A DNA stretch of 64,000 nt from assembly GCA_029856145.1 (NCBI GenBank), contig JAHQWK010000002.1:1-64000 (forward strand), in the 5' to 3' direction. Of this stretch, positions 17,547 to 25,445 are shown piece by piece. Positions within the stretch are counted from its first letter, which is position 1. Each line of letters starts with the position of its first letter. Source of the DNA: Promethearchaeia archaeon (lineage in GTDB: Archaea > Asgardarchaeota > Lokiarchaeia > Sigyniarchaeales > SOKP01). Both the position numbers and the translations under genes were made by a program. The notes beneath the pieces were generated by a model, which was given only the letters and a program-made list of their open reading frames with translations, was not told the DNA's origin and ran no database searches.

Positions 17547-19049
17547 TTATAAACTTGAGATAACACGTCTTATTTTGTTAATTTTCGATGTTATACCATT
17601 TAGTCTTCCTCTTAGTTCTTCACCCTGCTTTTTGTATTTAGAATCATCAATAGAACCTGTGCTATAAGTTTTTTCTAATTCTTTAAAAGTTTTTTCTAGA
17701 GAATAACGTTTGCCCTCAAGAGCAATTAATTCTTGATATAAGGAATCTTTATCAGAAGGCAGTTCTTCTTCAATATCTGGCTCAGGTTCAGTGTAGCTAC
17801 TAATTTTAGAATCAGAAGCTTTAAATCCAACAAAAGGTATTGTATCACTTTTTTCTTCCTTTTTCTTTTTCTTAACTTTTACTGGTGTCGAACTAAAAGC
17901 ATCATCTAGCGTCGGTAGTTTTTTAGATGGTTTTTCTCCGACTGAAGAAAATACGTTAAATAATTCAGTTCCAGTAGAGTGAATTTCTTCATCTTCAATT
18001 TCTTCTATACTTACTGAGGTAATTTTAGGTTTTGTTGTAATAGCAGGCCTTTCAATAATTTTCGGTTCTTCAACATTTTTGGTTTCTTTGATGGTAAATG
18101 GTATTTTCTTTTCTTTTTCTGAGGTTTCAACTTCTATAATTTCAGGTACTAGTGATCTTTTCTTAGGTTTTTCAGGCATTATAGTAAAATTTGGTGGTTC
18201 TCGTGGTTCTAAAGGTATCTCAGATTCTTCAAGAATATCTAAAATCGATTCTGGGTCTTTCGAAATTTCTGAAATAATTTTTTCTTCTTGTATTTTTTGA
18301 ATAAGATCCTCTTTAATCTCGGGTTTTTGCTCAAAAATAGAATTATTTTGTTGTCTTTCTAATTCTTGTTCAATTTTTGATTGAACTTGCTCAATCGATT
18401 TAATTCCAATTGCTTTTTTAGGTTTTTCTGCTTCAGATTTTCTTGGAGCTTTAAGTTGAGGAGGGTGATCAGGTTTTTTGATAACAGGAAGCTTAATTTT
18501 TGGTGGAGGTAATTTCACATCTTTTTTAGGAGTAATTTTTTTTATAACTTTGTTATGAGAAACTTGATGAATTGTTTCATCTTTTTTCTCTAACTCTATC
18601 TTTAAGACATCTATTTTTTGTTTTAGATCATCTATTTCTCCTTTAAATTGTTCAGAAACTTTATCTACAATCTGATCTATATCAAAACTAGCGGTCTCTA
18701 AATCTTCATGTAAGCGAGCGGTTGGAGACTCTTTTATATCTTCTTCAGGCGCAAATTCAGGAAGTTCATCAGTAATTTTGATAATTTTTTCAATATTTTC
18801 AGGCAACTCAGATTCTAAAAACCAAAGTTCCAAAGTATCCCAGTTATCTAATTTATTTAATGTTTCTTCAAATAAAGCTAGATTCGCTTCTACATTAAAT
18901 GTTTTTACAGATTTTAAAGTTTGAATCTGGTTAATTAATTTCTCTCGAGCTGTAATCTCATCATCCGGAGTTGGTTCTCCCTTTGTCAAGTATAAATAAA
19001 TATCTTTAATTTCTTGTATTATTGAATTGAACTTTTCTTCTTCGCTCAT
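17547..19049 (-). CDS. Long charged protein with C-terminal coiled coil
   Basis: A 500-residue protein with no family I can name. Residues 1-110 look helical and folded. Residues 110-160 form a coiled coil (QFKGEIDDLKQKIDVLKIEL). A long Pro/Lys/Glu-rich linker (about 170-420) is probably disordered. The final 65 residues are again helical, with a pattern LEKTY...GSIDDSKYKKQGEEL that recurs in archaeal short coiled-coil domains. It occupies the place downstream of uS11 where many archaea have rpoD, but is separated from uS11 by about 275 bases and has its own TATA-like element. A scaffold or cytoskeleton-associated role is possible but unproven. Confidence 0.65.
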   Translation of the reverse strand: MSEEEKFNSIIQEIKDIYLYLTKGEPTPDDEITAREKLINQIQTLKSVKTFNVEANLALFEETLNKLDNWDTLELWFLESELPENIEKIIKITDELPEFAPEEDIKESPTARLHEDLETASFDIDQIVDKVSEQFKGEIDDLKQKIDVLKIELEKKDETIHQVSHNKVIKKITPKKDVKLPPPKIKLPVIKKPDHPPQLKAPRKSEAEKPKKAIGIKSIEQVQSKIEQELERQQNNSIFEQKPEIKEDLIQKIQEEKIISEISKDPESILDILEESEIPLEPREPPNFTIMPEKPKKRSLVPEIIEVETSEKEKKIPFTIKETKNVEEPKIIERPAITTKPKITSVSIEEIEDEEIHSTGTELFNVFSSVGEKPSKKLPTLDDAFSSTPVKVKKKKKEEKSDTIPFVGFKASDSKISSYTEPEPDIEEELPSDKDSLYQELIALEGKRYSLEKTFKELEKTYSTGSIDDSKYKKQGEELRGRLNGITSKINKIRRVISSL

Positions 19050-19099
19050 GAAAGATTACTTGAATGGTTTATTTTAATTATCTCTTAAAATATCTCTTT

Positions 19100-19112
19100 A
19101 AGTATTTAAAAA
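19100..19112 (-). promoter_or_regulatory. TATA-like element upstream of the charged protein
   Basis: On the minus strand the sequence reads TGTTTTTAAATACTT across this site, a reasonable archaeal TATA element about 50-60 bases before the ATG at 19049. It suggests that the gene is not simply read through from the ribosomal cluster. Confidence 0.4.
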
Positions 19113-19326
19113 CATTTCACTAATATATTTTTTTGCGATGTCAAAGGAAATTGAATCTTGAAAATTCATTATAAATATTTAATCTAATTAGAGAAAAATC
19201 TGAAATTTTAATTAAAGTCCATATCTCTTTTATCTTCAAAAACATCTTAAGAATTTTTTAGTATAGATGTAGAAAAAGTGAACTGAATAATTTATTTTGA
19301 CCCGGCTGCTAAGAAAATCTACTTAA

Positions 19327-19725
19327 TTATACCCTACGACCTCTATGGCCTCCCTTTCTACGGCAATGGTCATGCGATTTGGGAGTTACTTCTTCAATTC
19401 TTCCTACTTGTAACCCTGTTCGAGCTAAAGCACGTATACAAGCTTGTGCTCCTGGTCCAGGAGTCTGAGATTTGTTTCCTCCTGGTGCTCTCACTTTAAT
19501 GTGTATTCCTCTAATTCCTTTATCCCGAAGATCATTCGCTACTCGGAATCCTGCCTGCATTCCTGCGTAAGGATTAGACTCATCTCGATCTGCTTTAACT
19601 ACCATACCACCGGAGCATTTTGCGAATGTTTCCGCTCCGCTAAGATCTGTGGCTGTAACAATCGTGTTATTGTAAGAACTGAATATATGAACGATTGCCC
19701 ATTTAGTTTCTTCTTTTTTACTCAT
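19327..19725 (-). CDS. rps11: Ribosomal protein uS11
   Basis: Small-subunit platform protein, 132 residues. Conserved uS11 sequences include [20 protein letters not shown] at the N terminus, the [15 protein letters not shown] segment, the [18 protein letters not shown] loop, and the C-terminal [18 protein letters not shown], a strongly basic tail that contacts rRNA. Last of the uS13-uS4-uS11 group; 13 bases separate it from uS4. In many archaea rpoD follows next, but not here. Confidence 0.97.
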   Translation of the reverse strand: MSKKEETKWAIVHIFSSYNNTIVTATDLSGAETFAKCSGGMVVKADRDESNPYAGMQAGFRVANDLRDKGIRGIHIKVRAPGGNKSQTPGPGAQACIRALARTGLQVGRIEEVTPKSHDHCRRKGGHRGRRV

Positions 19726-19738
19726 TATTTAACCCTAC

Positions 19739-20242
19739 TTAACTTTTTTCTTTAATTGCCGATAAAGGACTTTTCGGAGCAAAACTGATAAGATCTTCTT
19801 CCTCCCTTTTAACAATATAGGAAGGAGCATTTATTTTTTTTCCCTTTACTTGAATGTGTCCGTGAGTAATATATTGTCTTGCTTGATAAATGGTACTTGC
19901 AAGTCCTTTTTCATAGACAAAGGTTTGGAGTCTTCTTTTTAAAATATCTTCTGTTGTAAGAAGAAGAACATCTTCAAACTCTGCTTCTGAGCCAATAATA
20001 CCTAGTCGATTTAATTTCTGAATTAAAGTCTGCTGAGCTTCCACAGCACGTTCTTTAGATAACGCTCTAGATTGTCGAGCAATATGACGCCAATTCCCTA
20101 AAATAGTACGCATTTTCCAGTATTCTCGCTTATTTCTTAGCCCATATTTACCGAGGAACTCGAGTTCTTCCATTATTCGTTCTTTTTGAAATGGATGTTT
20201 TGGTTTTTTAAATTTTTTCTTTAAACGTCTTGGATCTCCCAT
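19739..20242 (-). CDS. rps4: Ribosomal protein uS4
   Basis: Small-subunit assembly protein, 167 residues, of the archaeal/eukaryotic type without the bacterial zinc-binding N terminus. The N-terminal part (MGDPRRLKKKFKKPKHPFQ) is basic. The S4 RNA-binding domain lies at about 103-165 (RRLQTFVYEKGLASTIYQAR, then HIQVKGKKINAPSYIV). It is placed between uS13 (20-base gap) and uS11 (13-base gap) as in most archaea, so the three are almost certainly cotranscribed. Confidence 0.96.
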   Translation of the reverse strand: MGDPRRLKKKFKKPKHPFQKERIMEELEFLGKYGLRNKREYWKMRTILGNWRHIARQSRALSKERAVEAQQTLIQKLNRLGIIGSEAEFEDVLLLTTEDILKRRLQTFVYEKGLASTIYQARQYITHGHIQVKGKKINAPSYIVKREEEDLISFAPKSPLSAIKEKS

Positions 20243-20262
20243 ATTCTCACCTTAATTTCTTT

Positions 20263-20751
20263 TTACGTTTGGTCCCGTTTTCTTCTTCTCATGACACCCA
20301 CAACTAAACCATGACGGCCGGTACTTTTTGTTCGTTGACCACGGACTTTTAATTTTAAGTGATGTCGGACCCCTTTATAACTTTTGATTTTTTTCATTCT
20401 ATCGACGTCTCTTCTGACAGTTATCTCCAGCTTATTTCCAATAACATGAAGATCCTCACCAGTACGTAAATCTTTTGGTCTGTTTACCATCCAATTTGGA
20501 ATACCATTTTCAATTGGATTTAAGATTATTTCTTCAATTTTGTTTAGATCTTTTTCAGCAACTGCTCCTATCCTTAGATTTGGATCTATTTTTGCCACTC
20601 TAATAATAGCTTGGGCGAATCTTCTACCTATGCCTCTAATTTGTGTTAAACCATGTTCAACTTTAGCATTTCCATCTACTTGTGTTCTTAGTTTACGAAA
20701 AAACAGCTTTTCACGGAAATTTTTTGGGCGAATAGCGGATAAAGAACTCAT
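20263..20751 (-). CDS. rps13: Ribosomal protein uS13
   Basis: Small-subunit head protein, 162 residues, with the helix-two-turns-helix region (LTQIRGIGRRFAQAIIRVAK, about 35-54) and the C-terminal basic tail (YKGVRHHLKLKVRGQRTKST, about 124-143) that touches P-site tRNA. It has the longer archaeal/eukaryotic form. It is the first gene of this ribosomal group. The preceding 130 bases up to the next gene are AT-rich and probably hold the promoter, though I cannot single out a box. Confidence 0.96.
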   Translation of the reverse strand: MSSLSAIRPKNFREKLFFRKLRTQVDGNAKVEHGLTQIRGIGRRFAQAIIRVAKIDPNLRIGAVAEKDLNKIEEIILNPIENGIPNWMVNRPKDLRTGEDLHVIGNKLEITVRRDVDRMKKIKSYKGVRHHLKLKVRGQRTKSTGRHGLVVGVMRRRKRDQT

Positions 20752-20882
20752 ACGAACTCATTCAATTAATTTAATGTATTCTATTTTGATTTAATGTTAG
20801 TAAATACAGAATTTAATATTAAATTTTTGGTTTTACTTAAGAATAAGTTAGAGGATTCATAAATTTCTTAAAACTTAAAAGT

Positions 20883-22376
20883 CTAATAATTTGGAACTCT
20901 CTTATTTTCTTCTAATTTTGAATTTATATGTTTCTTACTCTTAGTTTTTTTGGAATTAGCAATTTTTTCTAATAGAGGTAAACCGGGTTTTACATCTCCA
21001 ATTGGTTTAGACTCAATTAGTTTGCTTTTAATTAACTCATTATATAATTCTTTTCCTTTTTCAGTCCTAATAAGCACTGTGTTCCATCCTGAAGGAGATC
21101 CTATAGATCCAATTGATATATCTGCTGACTCAGAAGTTAAATCATAACAAATTTCACAGTCTTCTCGAGCTAAGTGCGAAATTTCTTTAATTGGGATATT
21201 TAGTTCGTCTCCTTTTTTGGTATAAACAAAGAATTTCCCTTTATTGATGTCCATCTTTTTCGCATTGTTAATGTCAATATCTAGTTTCTTACAAATATTT
21301 AAAAGAGATTCATACGAAAAAGATTCCATACAAAAGATACCAATTCGATATTCTATATTATTTAATGAGGAAAATCCGATATCATATATCTTTGATTTCA
21401 GAAGAGCCTGCATTTGGCATGGTACACCTACAACCGCGATTTTTTTTCCAGTAAGCTCGTTTTCATTTAATAATTGTAAGTTAGGATTGTTCACGTATTT
21501 AGTACCTGCTGAGAGGAGGATATCTTCCTTGTTTTTAATTAAAAAAGGTTCAGGTCGCCATAAAGTATTGCTCATTTTAGCTCCAATAGCCAAATCTATT
21601 TTGTTTTTTTCCAAAAGATAGTGTATACAAGTGCTTGAAATACCTCCATCTTGACATATCTCAGAAATCTCTTTTATTTTAGTTCTCGCTGAATATGCTT
21701 CAATATAATATCCAATTTTAGTAGAATCTTTAATTTCAGAGGCATTCTCTTGTACCATATTTAAAACTTTAACAGGTAAATAAGATCTAGGACAAACAAA
21801 ATAGCATAATCCGCATCGAATACACTTATCTTCATCAATTTTGCCAAAACCATTATAAATTCGAAGACAATTTACGGGGCAGATTCCCGCACACAGTCCA
21901 CAACCTGAACAATTTTTAGATTCAAATATGACCTTTACAGGTTCATAAATAGTTTTGAGTTTTGAAATTTCTCCTTCATAAACTTTGATTGAAAAGTCTT
22001 TAAAGATGAGTTTTTCGGGATTATTTTCATCTCCTTCAAGTTTATCATATATCTCTTCTGCAATTATAAGTTTTTCATTTTTAAGAAGTTCCAATAAGCT
22101 CAATGTTTTATTTAAATCAATGGAGCTTATTTCAGAAAATTGATTTAAGGTTTTTAGATTATTTTCAGAATTATTTTTTAAAAAATTAAATAAAGTGTAT
22201 TTTAATTTCTCTTCATCTAACATTTTATAAAGGATACTATCATACTGTGATTCACTATAGATTCCAGCTTCTAAAATGTCACGCTTAGCATCAATTAGCG
22301 CTCGAATTCTATATGAATCTAAGGCATCTGCTAGATTTTTTAAATATTCCCATGAAAGATTTTTTTCAAGACTCAT
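20883..22376 (-). CDS. F420-dependent oxidoreductase, FrhB-like with ferredoxin domain
   Basis: A 497-residue protein of the coenzyme F420 hydrogenase/dehydrogenase beta-subunit family. Residues 1-140 are an extra helical, winged-helix-like region. Residues about 150-200 hold two 4Fe-4S motifs (CSGCGLCAGICPVNC and CIRCGLCYFVCP). The FrhB core follows (about 225-470), with GIFCMESFSYESLL and a conserved CEICYDLTSESADISIG segment. FrhB proteins carry FAD and exchange electrons with F420. It lies 94 bases downstream of vhuD in the same direction, so it may link the HdrA-VhuD unit to F420H2. cofC at 28 kb, an F420 biosynthesis gene, agrees with this. The charged C-terminal tail is unusual. Confidence 0.85.
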   Translation of the reverse strand: MSLEKNLSWEYLKNLADALDSYRIRALIDAKRDILEAGIYSESQYDSILYKMLDEEKLKYTLFNFLKNNSENNLKTLNQFSEISSIDLNKTLSLLELLKNEKLIIAEEIYDKLEGDENNPEKLIFKDFSIKVYEGEISKLKTIYEPVKVIFESKNCSGCGLCAGICPVNCLRIYNGFGKIDEDKCIRCGLCYFVCPRSYLPVKVLNMVQENASEIKDSTKIGYYIEAYSARTKIKEISEICQDGGISSTCIHYLLEKNKIDLAIGAKMSNTLWRPEPFLIKNKEDILLSAGTKYVNNPNLQLLNENELTGKKIAVVGVPCQMQALLKSKIYDIGFSSLNNIEYRIGIFCMESFSYESLLNICKKLDIDINNAKKMDINKGKFFVYTKKGDELNIPIKEISHLAREDCEICYDLTSESADISIGSIGSPSGWNTVLIRTEKGKELYNELIKSKLIESKPIGDVKPGLPLLEKIANSKKTKSKKHINSKLEENKRVPNY

Positions 22377-22402
22377 AATTATACTTAATACTTTTTAAAT
22401 TC

Positions 22403-22450
22403 AAATTTTTCCGAAAACCCGGGCCTCGGGTTAGTTTCTCTTCAACTAAA
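22403..22450 (-). promoter_or_regulatory. Candidate SECIS element
   Basis: The only GC-rich hairpin in the hdrA-vhuD region, 94 bases long between vhuD and the FrhB-like gene. On the minus strand, AACCCG (22432-22427) pairs perfectly with CGGGTT (22421-22416) around a five-base loop AGGCC. Below it lies a purine-rich asymmetric internal loop (GAAGAGAAACT against TTCGGA), and then an A/T helix. A GC stem above a GAA-rich internal loop in the 3' UTR is the archaeal SECIS plan. An intrinsic terminator is the alternative, but only four T follow. Confidence 0.5.
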
Positions 22451-22470
22451 ATTTTTTTGAAAAGATCATT

Positions 22471-22899
22471 CTATTTCGGATTATATTTTGGTAAGGGAGG
22501 GAGGGCATGAATTCTGGATGAAATATCTTCAACTGATTTTATAAACTTTTCAACTTCTGCTGCTGAACAGAAATATTGCTGAATTCTTTCCTCAGAAATA
22601 CCTTCATGTTTTAACAATTTCTTTAAAGTGAGAACATGTTCGTATGTATTAATATTACCATTCCCAAATTCACATTCTCCTTCTTTTCAAGAAATTATTG
22701 CAACACCATCAGCACCGTTTAAAAAAGCTTCCATAATTAAATGAAGTCCTATTCGCCCAGTGCATCTCACTCGAATGAGATGAAAGTCTGTTGAATATGA
22801 TTTTCTTGTAACTCCTGTTAAATCTGCTACCGAATAACCTCACTTATCACAGCCAAAGGCTATAATTCTCCTTGAAATATCATTTTTTTTATTGGACAT
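22471..22899 (-). CDS. vhuD: VhuD/MvhD-like iron-sulfur selenoprotein
   Basis: Electron-transfer subunit that links a hydrogenase or dehydrogenase to heterodisulfide reductase HdrA. I read it as 142 codons from ATG 22899 to TAG 22471, through two in-frame TGA codons. These fall exactly where the family has cysteine: residue 20 (FGCDKUGYSVADLTG, family form CxxCxYxxADxxG) and residue 71 (ISUKEGECEFGNGN, family form CHxGDCH). Other conserved parts, such as LIRVRCTGRIGLHLIMEAF and NGADGV, are intact, so this is selenocysteine recoding rather than decay. A GAGGT ribosome-binding site lies in the 12-base gap after hdrA. Selenocysteine forms of VhuD are known in methanogens and Lokiarchaeota. Confidence 0.9.
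22687..22689 (-). other. Recoded TGA (selenocysteine) codon 71 of vhuD
   Basis: In-frame TGA at the position of the first Cys of the CHxGDCH motif of MvhD/VhuD. The reading frame is open and family-like on both sides. Confidence 0.88.
22840..22842 (-). other. Recoded TGA (selenocysteine) codon 20 of vhuD
   Basis: In-frame TGA at the second Cys of the N-terminal CxxC of MvhD/VhuD. The following GYSVADLTGV matches the family. Confidence 0.88.
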
Positions 22900-22911
22900 T
22901 ATTTTTTACCT

Positions 22912-24924
22912 CTAATCTGTCGATTCTTCAATACTTTTGGGTGATAGTTCTATTAATTCTACTTCACTGCATCCGATACCTTTAATTTCTTGAGTAAACT
23001 GTCTATCACGGTAATATTTTAAGTCAATAGCTCTTGCCGGACAAGATGATATGCATACGCCACATCCTTTACATTTTAAATCATCTACTTCGGCAATTTC
23101 ATTCTCATTTACCTTTATCGCTTCATAAGAGCAGAGCTTTTCGCATCTATGGCATCCCATACAAAGATTCCCATCTACTTCAGCAATAATTAATTCTTGT
23201 TTAATAGTATCATGAGATAAAAGAGTTGATACTTTACTCGCAGCCGCCAAAGCAGAAGATACTGAATAAGGAATATTTTTTGGACCTGCAGCACATCCAG
23301 CAATGTATATTCCCATATCTTTTGTTTCTTGTGGGTATAAACATCCATGAATTTCAGAGAGGAAACCTCCTGGACCTTTGCTTAATCCCATTACATCTAT
23401 CATTTCTTCAGTTCCTTTTGAAGGAATCATTCCTGTTGATAAAACAACTAAATCAGCATCTATTTTTACAATTTCTCCAGTTAAAGATGAGTATGCTCTA
23501 ACTTTTAACTTATTTGTTTTATTGTCTTCTATAATTTCACCCACTTTTCCTCTAATCATTCGAATACCCGATTCTCTTATTTTTCTATAGTATTCTTCAT
23601 TGCCCTTATCTGTTGTTCGAATATCGATATAGAATATAATAACATCCATTTCTGGATATTCTTGCCTTAATAATTGAGCATTTTTAAGCGCTACGCTACA
23701 GCAAACAAAAGAGCAATAAGGATTGGCATTTATATCTCTAGATCCGACACATTGAATCATTACAACAGTTTTTGGTGTTTCTCCGTTGGAAACTCGATAA
23801 ACGTGCCCTCCAGTAGGTCCTATAGGACTTAATATTCGCTCTAACTCTATTTGTGTAATTACATCAGGATAATATCCATAATTATATTCATTGGTCTCCC
23901 ATATTGGATATTCATCCCACCCTGTAGCAATAATTACCGCACCAACCTTTACATCTATATACTCTGTCTCTTGTTCAAAATTAATTGCTTCTGCAGGACA
24001 TATTCGTTCACAATTTTTACAATCAATACATACACTTCTATCCATAACAGCTAATTTGGGTACCGCTTGAGGAAAGGGGATATAGATAGCACATCTTTCA
24101 CCAATACCCCTATCAAATTCGCTAGGAACTTTAATAGGACAATTTGTTGTACATAATCCACATCCCGTACATTTTCTTTCATCTACATAACGGGGGTTTT
24201 TACGAATCTTAACATTGTAATCCCCAGGAATACCACTAAATTCCACAACATCACTATATGTAAATAAATTTATATTTGGGTGTTTTGATGCATTTACCAT
24301 TATAGGTGCTAGAACTCATATTCCACAATCATCTGTAGGGTAAATTCTATCTAGTTGTGCCATTTTTCCGCCAATTGTAGCTTCTTTCTCAACCAAATAC
24401 ACGGGAATTCCTTGATTGGCTAGGTCTAAAGCAGCGTTCATACCAGCAATACCCGCACCGATAACTAAAACCGCTTTTTCTACAGGTATTTCTTTTCGAG
24501 GGATAATTTCTAATTCTCGTGCACGATTAATTCCTGCTTTAACCAATCTTATAGCTTTCTCGGTTGCTTTTTTCTTATCATCTCTGTGGACAAAACTACA
24601 GTGTTCTCGTAAATTGACCATTTGAAAATAATAGGGACTTAAACCCGCTTCAATTAAAACTGCTCGATAGGTAGATTCATGAATTGCAGGCGTACATGCG
24701 GCAACTACTACTCTATTTAGATCTTGTTCCAAAATATCATTTCTAATTGTATTTTGTCCTGGATCTGAACACGTAAACGAGTTAACTTTGGAAATGACTA
24801 CATTTGGTAAGTTTTCTATTGCGTCTTTAACTGCATCACAATCAACAGAAGCTTTAATATTCACTCCTCACTCGCATACATAAACTCCAATTCTAGGTTC
24901 ATCCATGGTCTGTTTATCAGACAT
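22912..24924 (-). CDS. hdrA: HdrA-like flavin/Fe-S selenoprotein (heterodisulfide reductase A)
   Basis: FAD- and Fe-S-containing core of heterodisulfide-reductase complexes, the site of electron bifurcation in methanogens. Read through two in-frame TGA codons it is 670 residues, the normal HdrA length. The N terminus RIGVYVCEUGVNI matches family CxC at residues 17-19. The FAD-binding fold is VLVIGAGIAGMNAALDL (about 152-168). YPTDDCGIUVLAP (Sec 203) matches the family DCxxCxL motif. Ferredoxin motifs follow at about 252 (CTGCGLCTTNCP), 290 (CIDCKNCERICP), and two near the C terminus (CMGCHRCEKLCS, CKGCGVCISSCP). First gene of hdrA-vhuD-frhB-like. HdrB/HdrC are not in the window. Confidence 0.92.
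24316..24318 (-). other. Recoded TGA (selenocysteine) codon 203 of hdrA
   Basis: In-frame TGA within TDDCGI-U-VLAPIM, where HdrA normally has the second Cys of DCxxC. The ATG at 24300 that follows lies inside the conserved HdrA sequence and is not a real start. Confidence 0.9.
24868..24870 (-). other. Recoded TGA (selenocysteine) codon 19 of hdrA
   Basis: In-frame TGA within GVYVCE-U-GVNI, where HdrA normally has CxC. The upstream 18 codons (start MSDKQTMDEPRIGVYV) match the HdrA N terminus, so the gene must begin at 24924 and not after the TGA. Confidence 0.88.
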
Positions 24925-25153
24925 TTTTTTCACCTTTTTGTAAAGTATCACCACAATTTTTTGTTAATTTGAAATTTTGCACTAAATTTTATTGAGTTTT
25001 GAAATTAATGAAATAATTTATTTTTTCTGATTAGACTTCAATAAGTGGTATTAATTATTTTCTTTTATTTTATCCCTTAATCATTTAATTTTCAATTAAT
25101 CCTTTATAGGACTTCTCGTGAATTTTTTATTGAAAAAATAATTACTTATTAAT

Positions 25154-25339
25154 ATGTCAGAGGAAGAAGAAAAAAAGAAAGAAGATTATGCAAAAGAGTT
25201 TATGGCAGAAGAAGGTTTAAAAGGAAAAGCAAGAAGAATTAAAATAATAAAGATTATTGATATGGTGGGTTATGATAAAAGGAAAATTAAAACGGCATTA
25301 GCTCGTTCCACTATAACTGATAGGATTCAGCATGAATAA
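25154..25339 (+). CDS. Small charged protein, unknown function
   Basis: A 61-residue, highly charged protein starting MSEEEEKKKEDYAKEF. It is predicted to be helical throughout, with the acidic/lysine N terminus leading to a basic middle (KGKARRIKIIKIIDMVGYDK). The C-terminal part could form a short helix-turn-helix-like unit (GYDKRKIKTALARSTITDRI), which would fit a small nucleic-acid-binding protein, but this is only a guess. It lies upstream of serS in the same direction with a gap of about 105 bases. Confidence 0.5.
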   Translation: MSEEEEKKKEDYAKEFMAEEGLKGKARRIKIIKIIDMVGYDKRKIKTALARSTITDRIQHE

Positions 25340-25445
25340 TATCAATTTTTATAAAAATATTTTTGAATCAACTTCACATTTTAATAAAATAATATTTTAT
25401 AAATCTTATATTACAATTTCCAAGATAAATTAAAGGAGCTAAATT

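Noticed and set aside
19260-19326. Possible tRNA or small gene after uS11
   Set aside because: The GC-rich gacccggctgctaag does not fold into a cloverleaf and no open frame fits.
24298-24318. hdrA as two separate genes, or as a frameshifted pseudogene
   Set aside because: Both halves are in the same frame, the only interruptions are TGA codons, and these fall on family Cys positions. Stop-codon decay would not be so selective.
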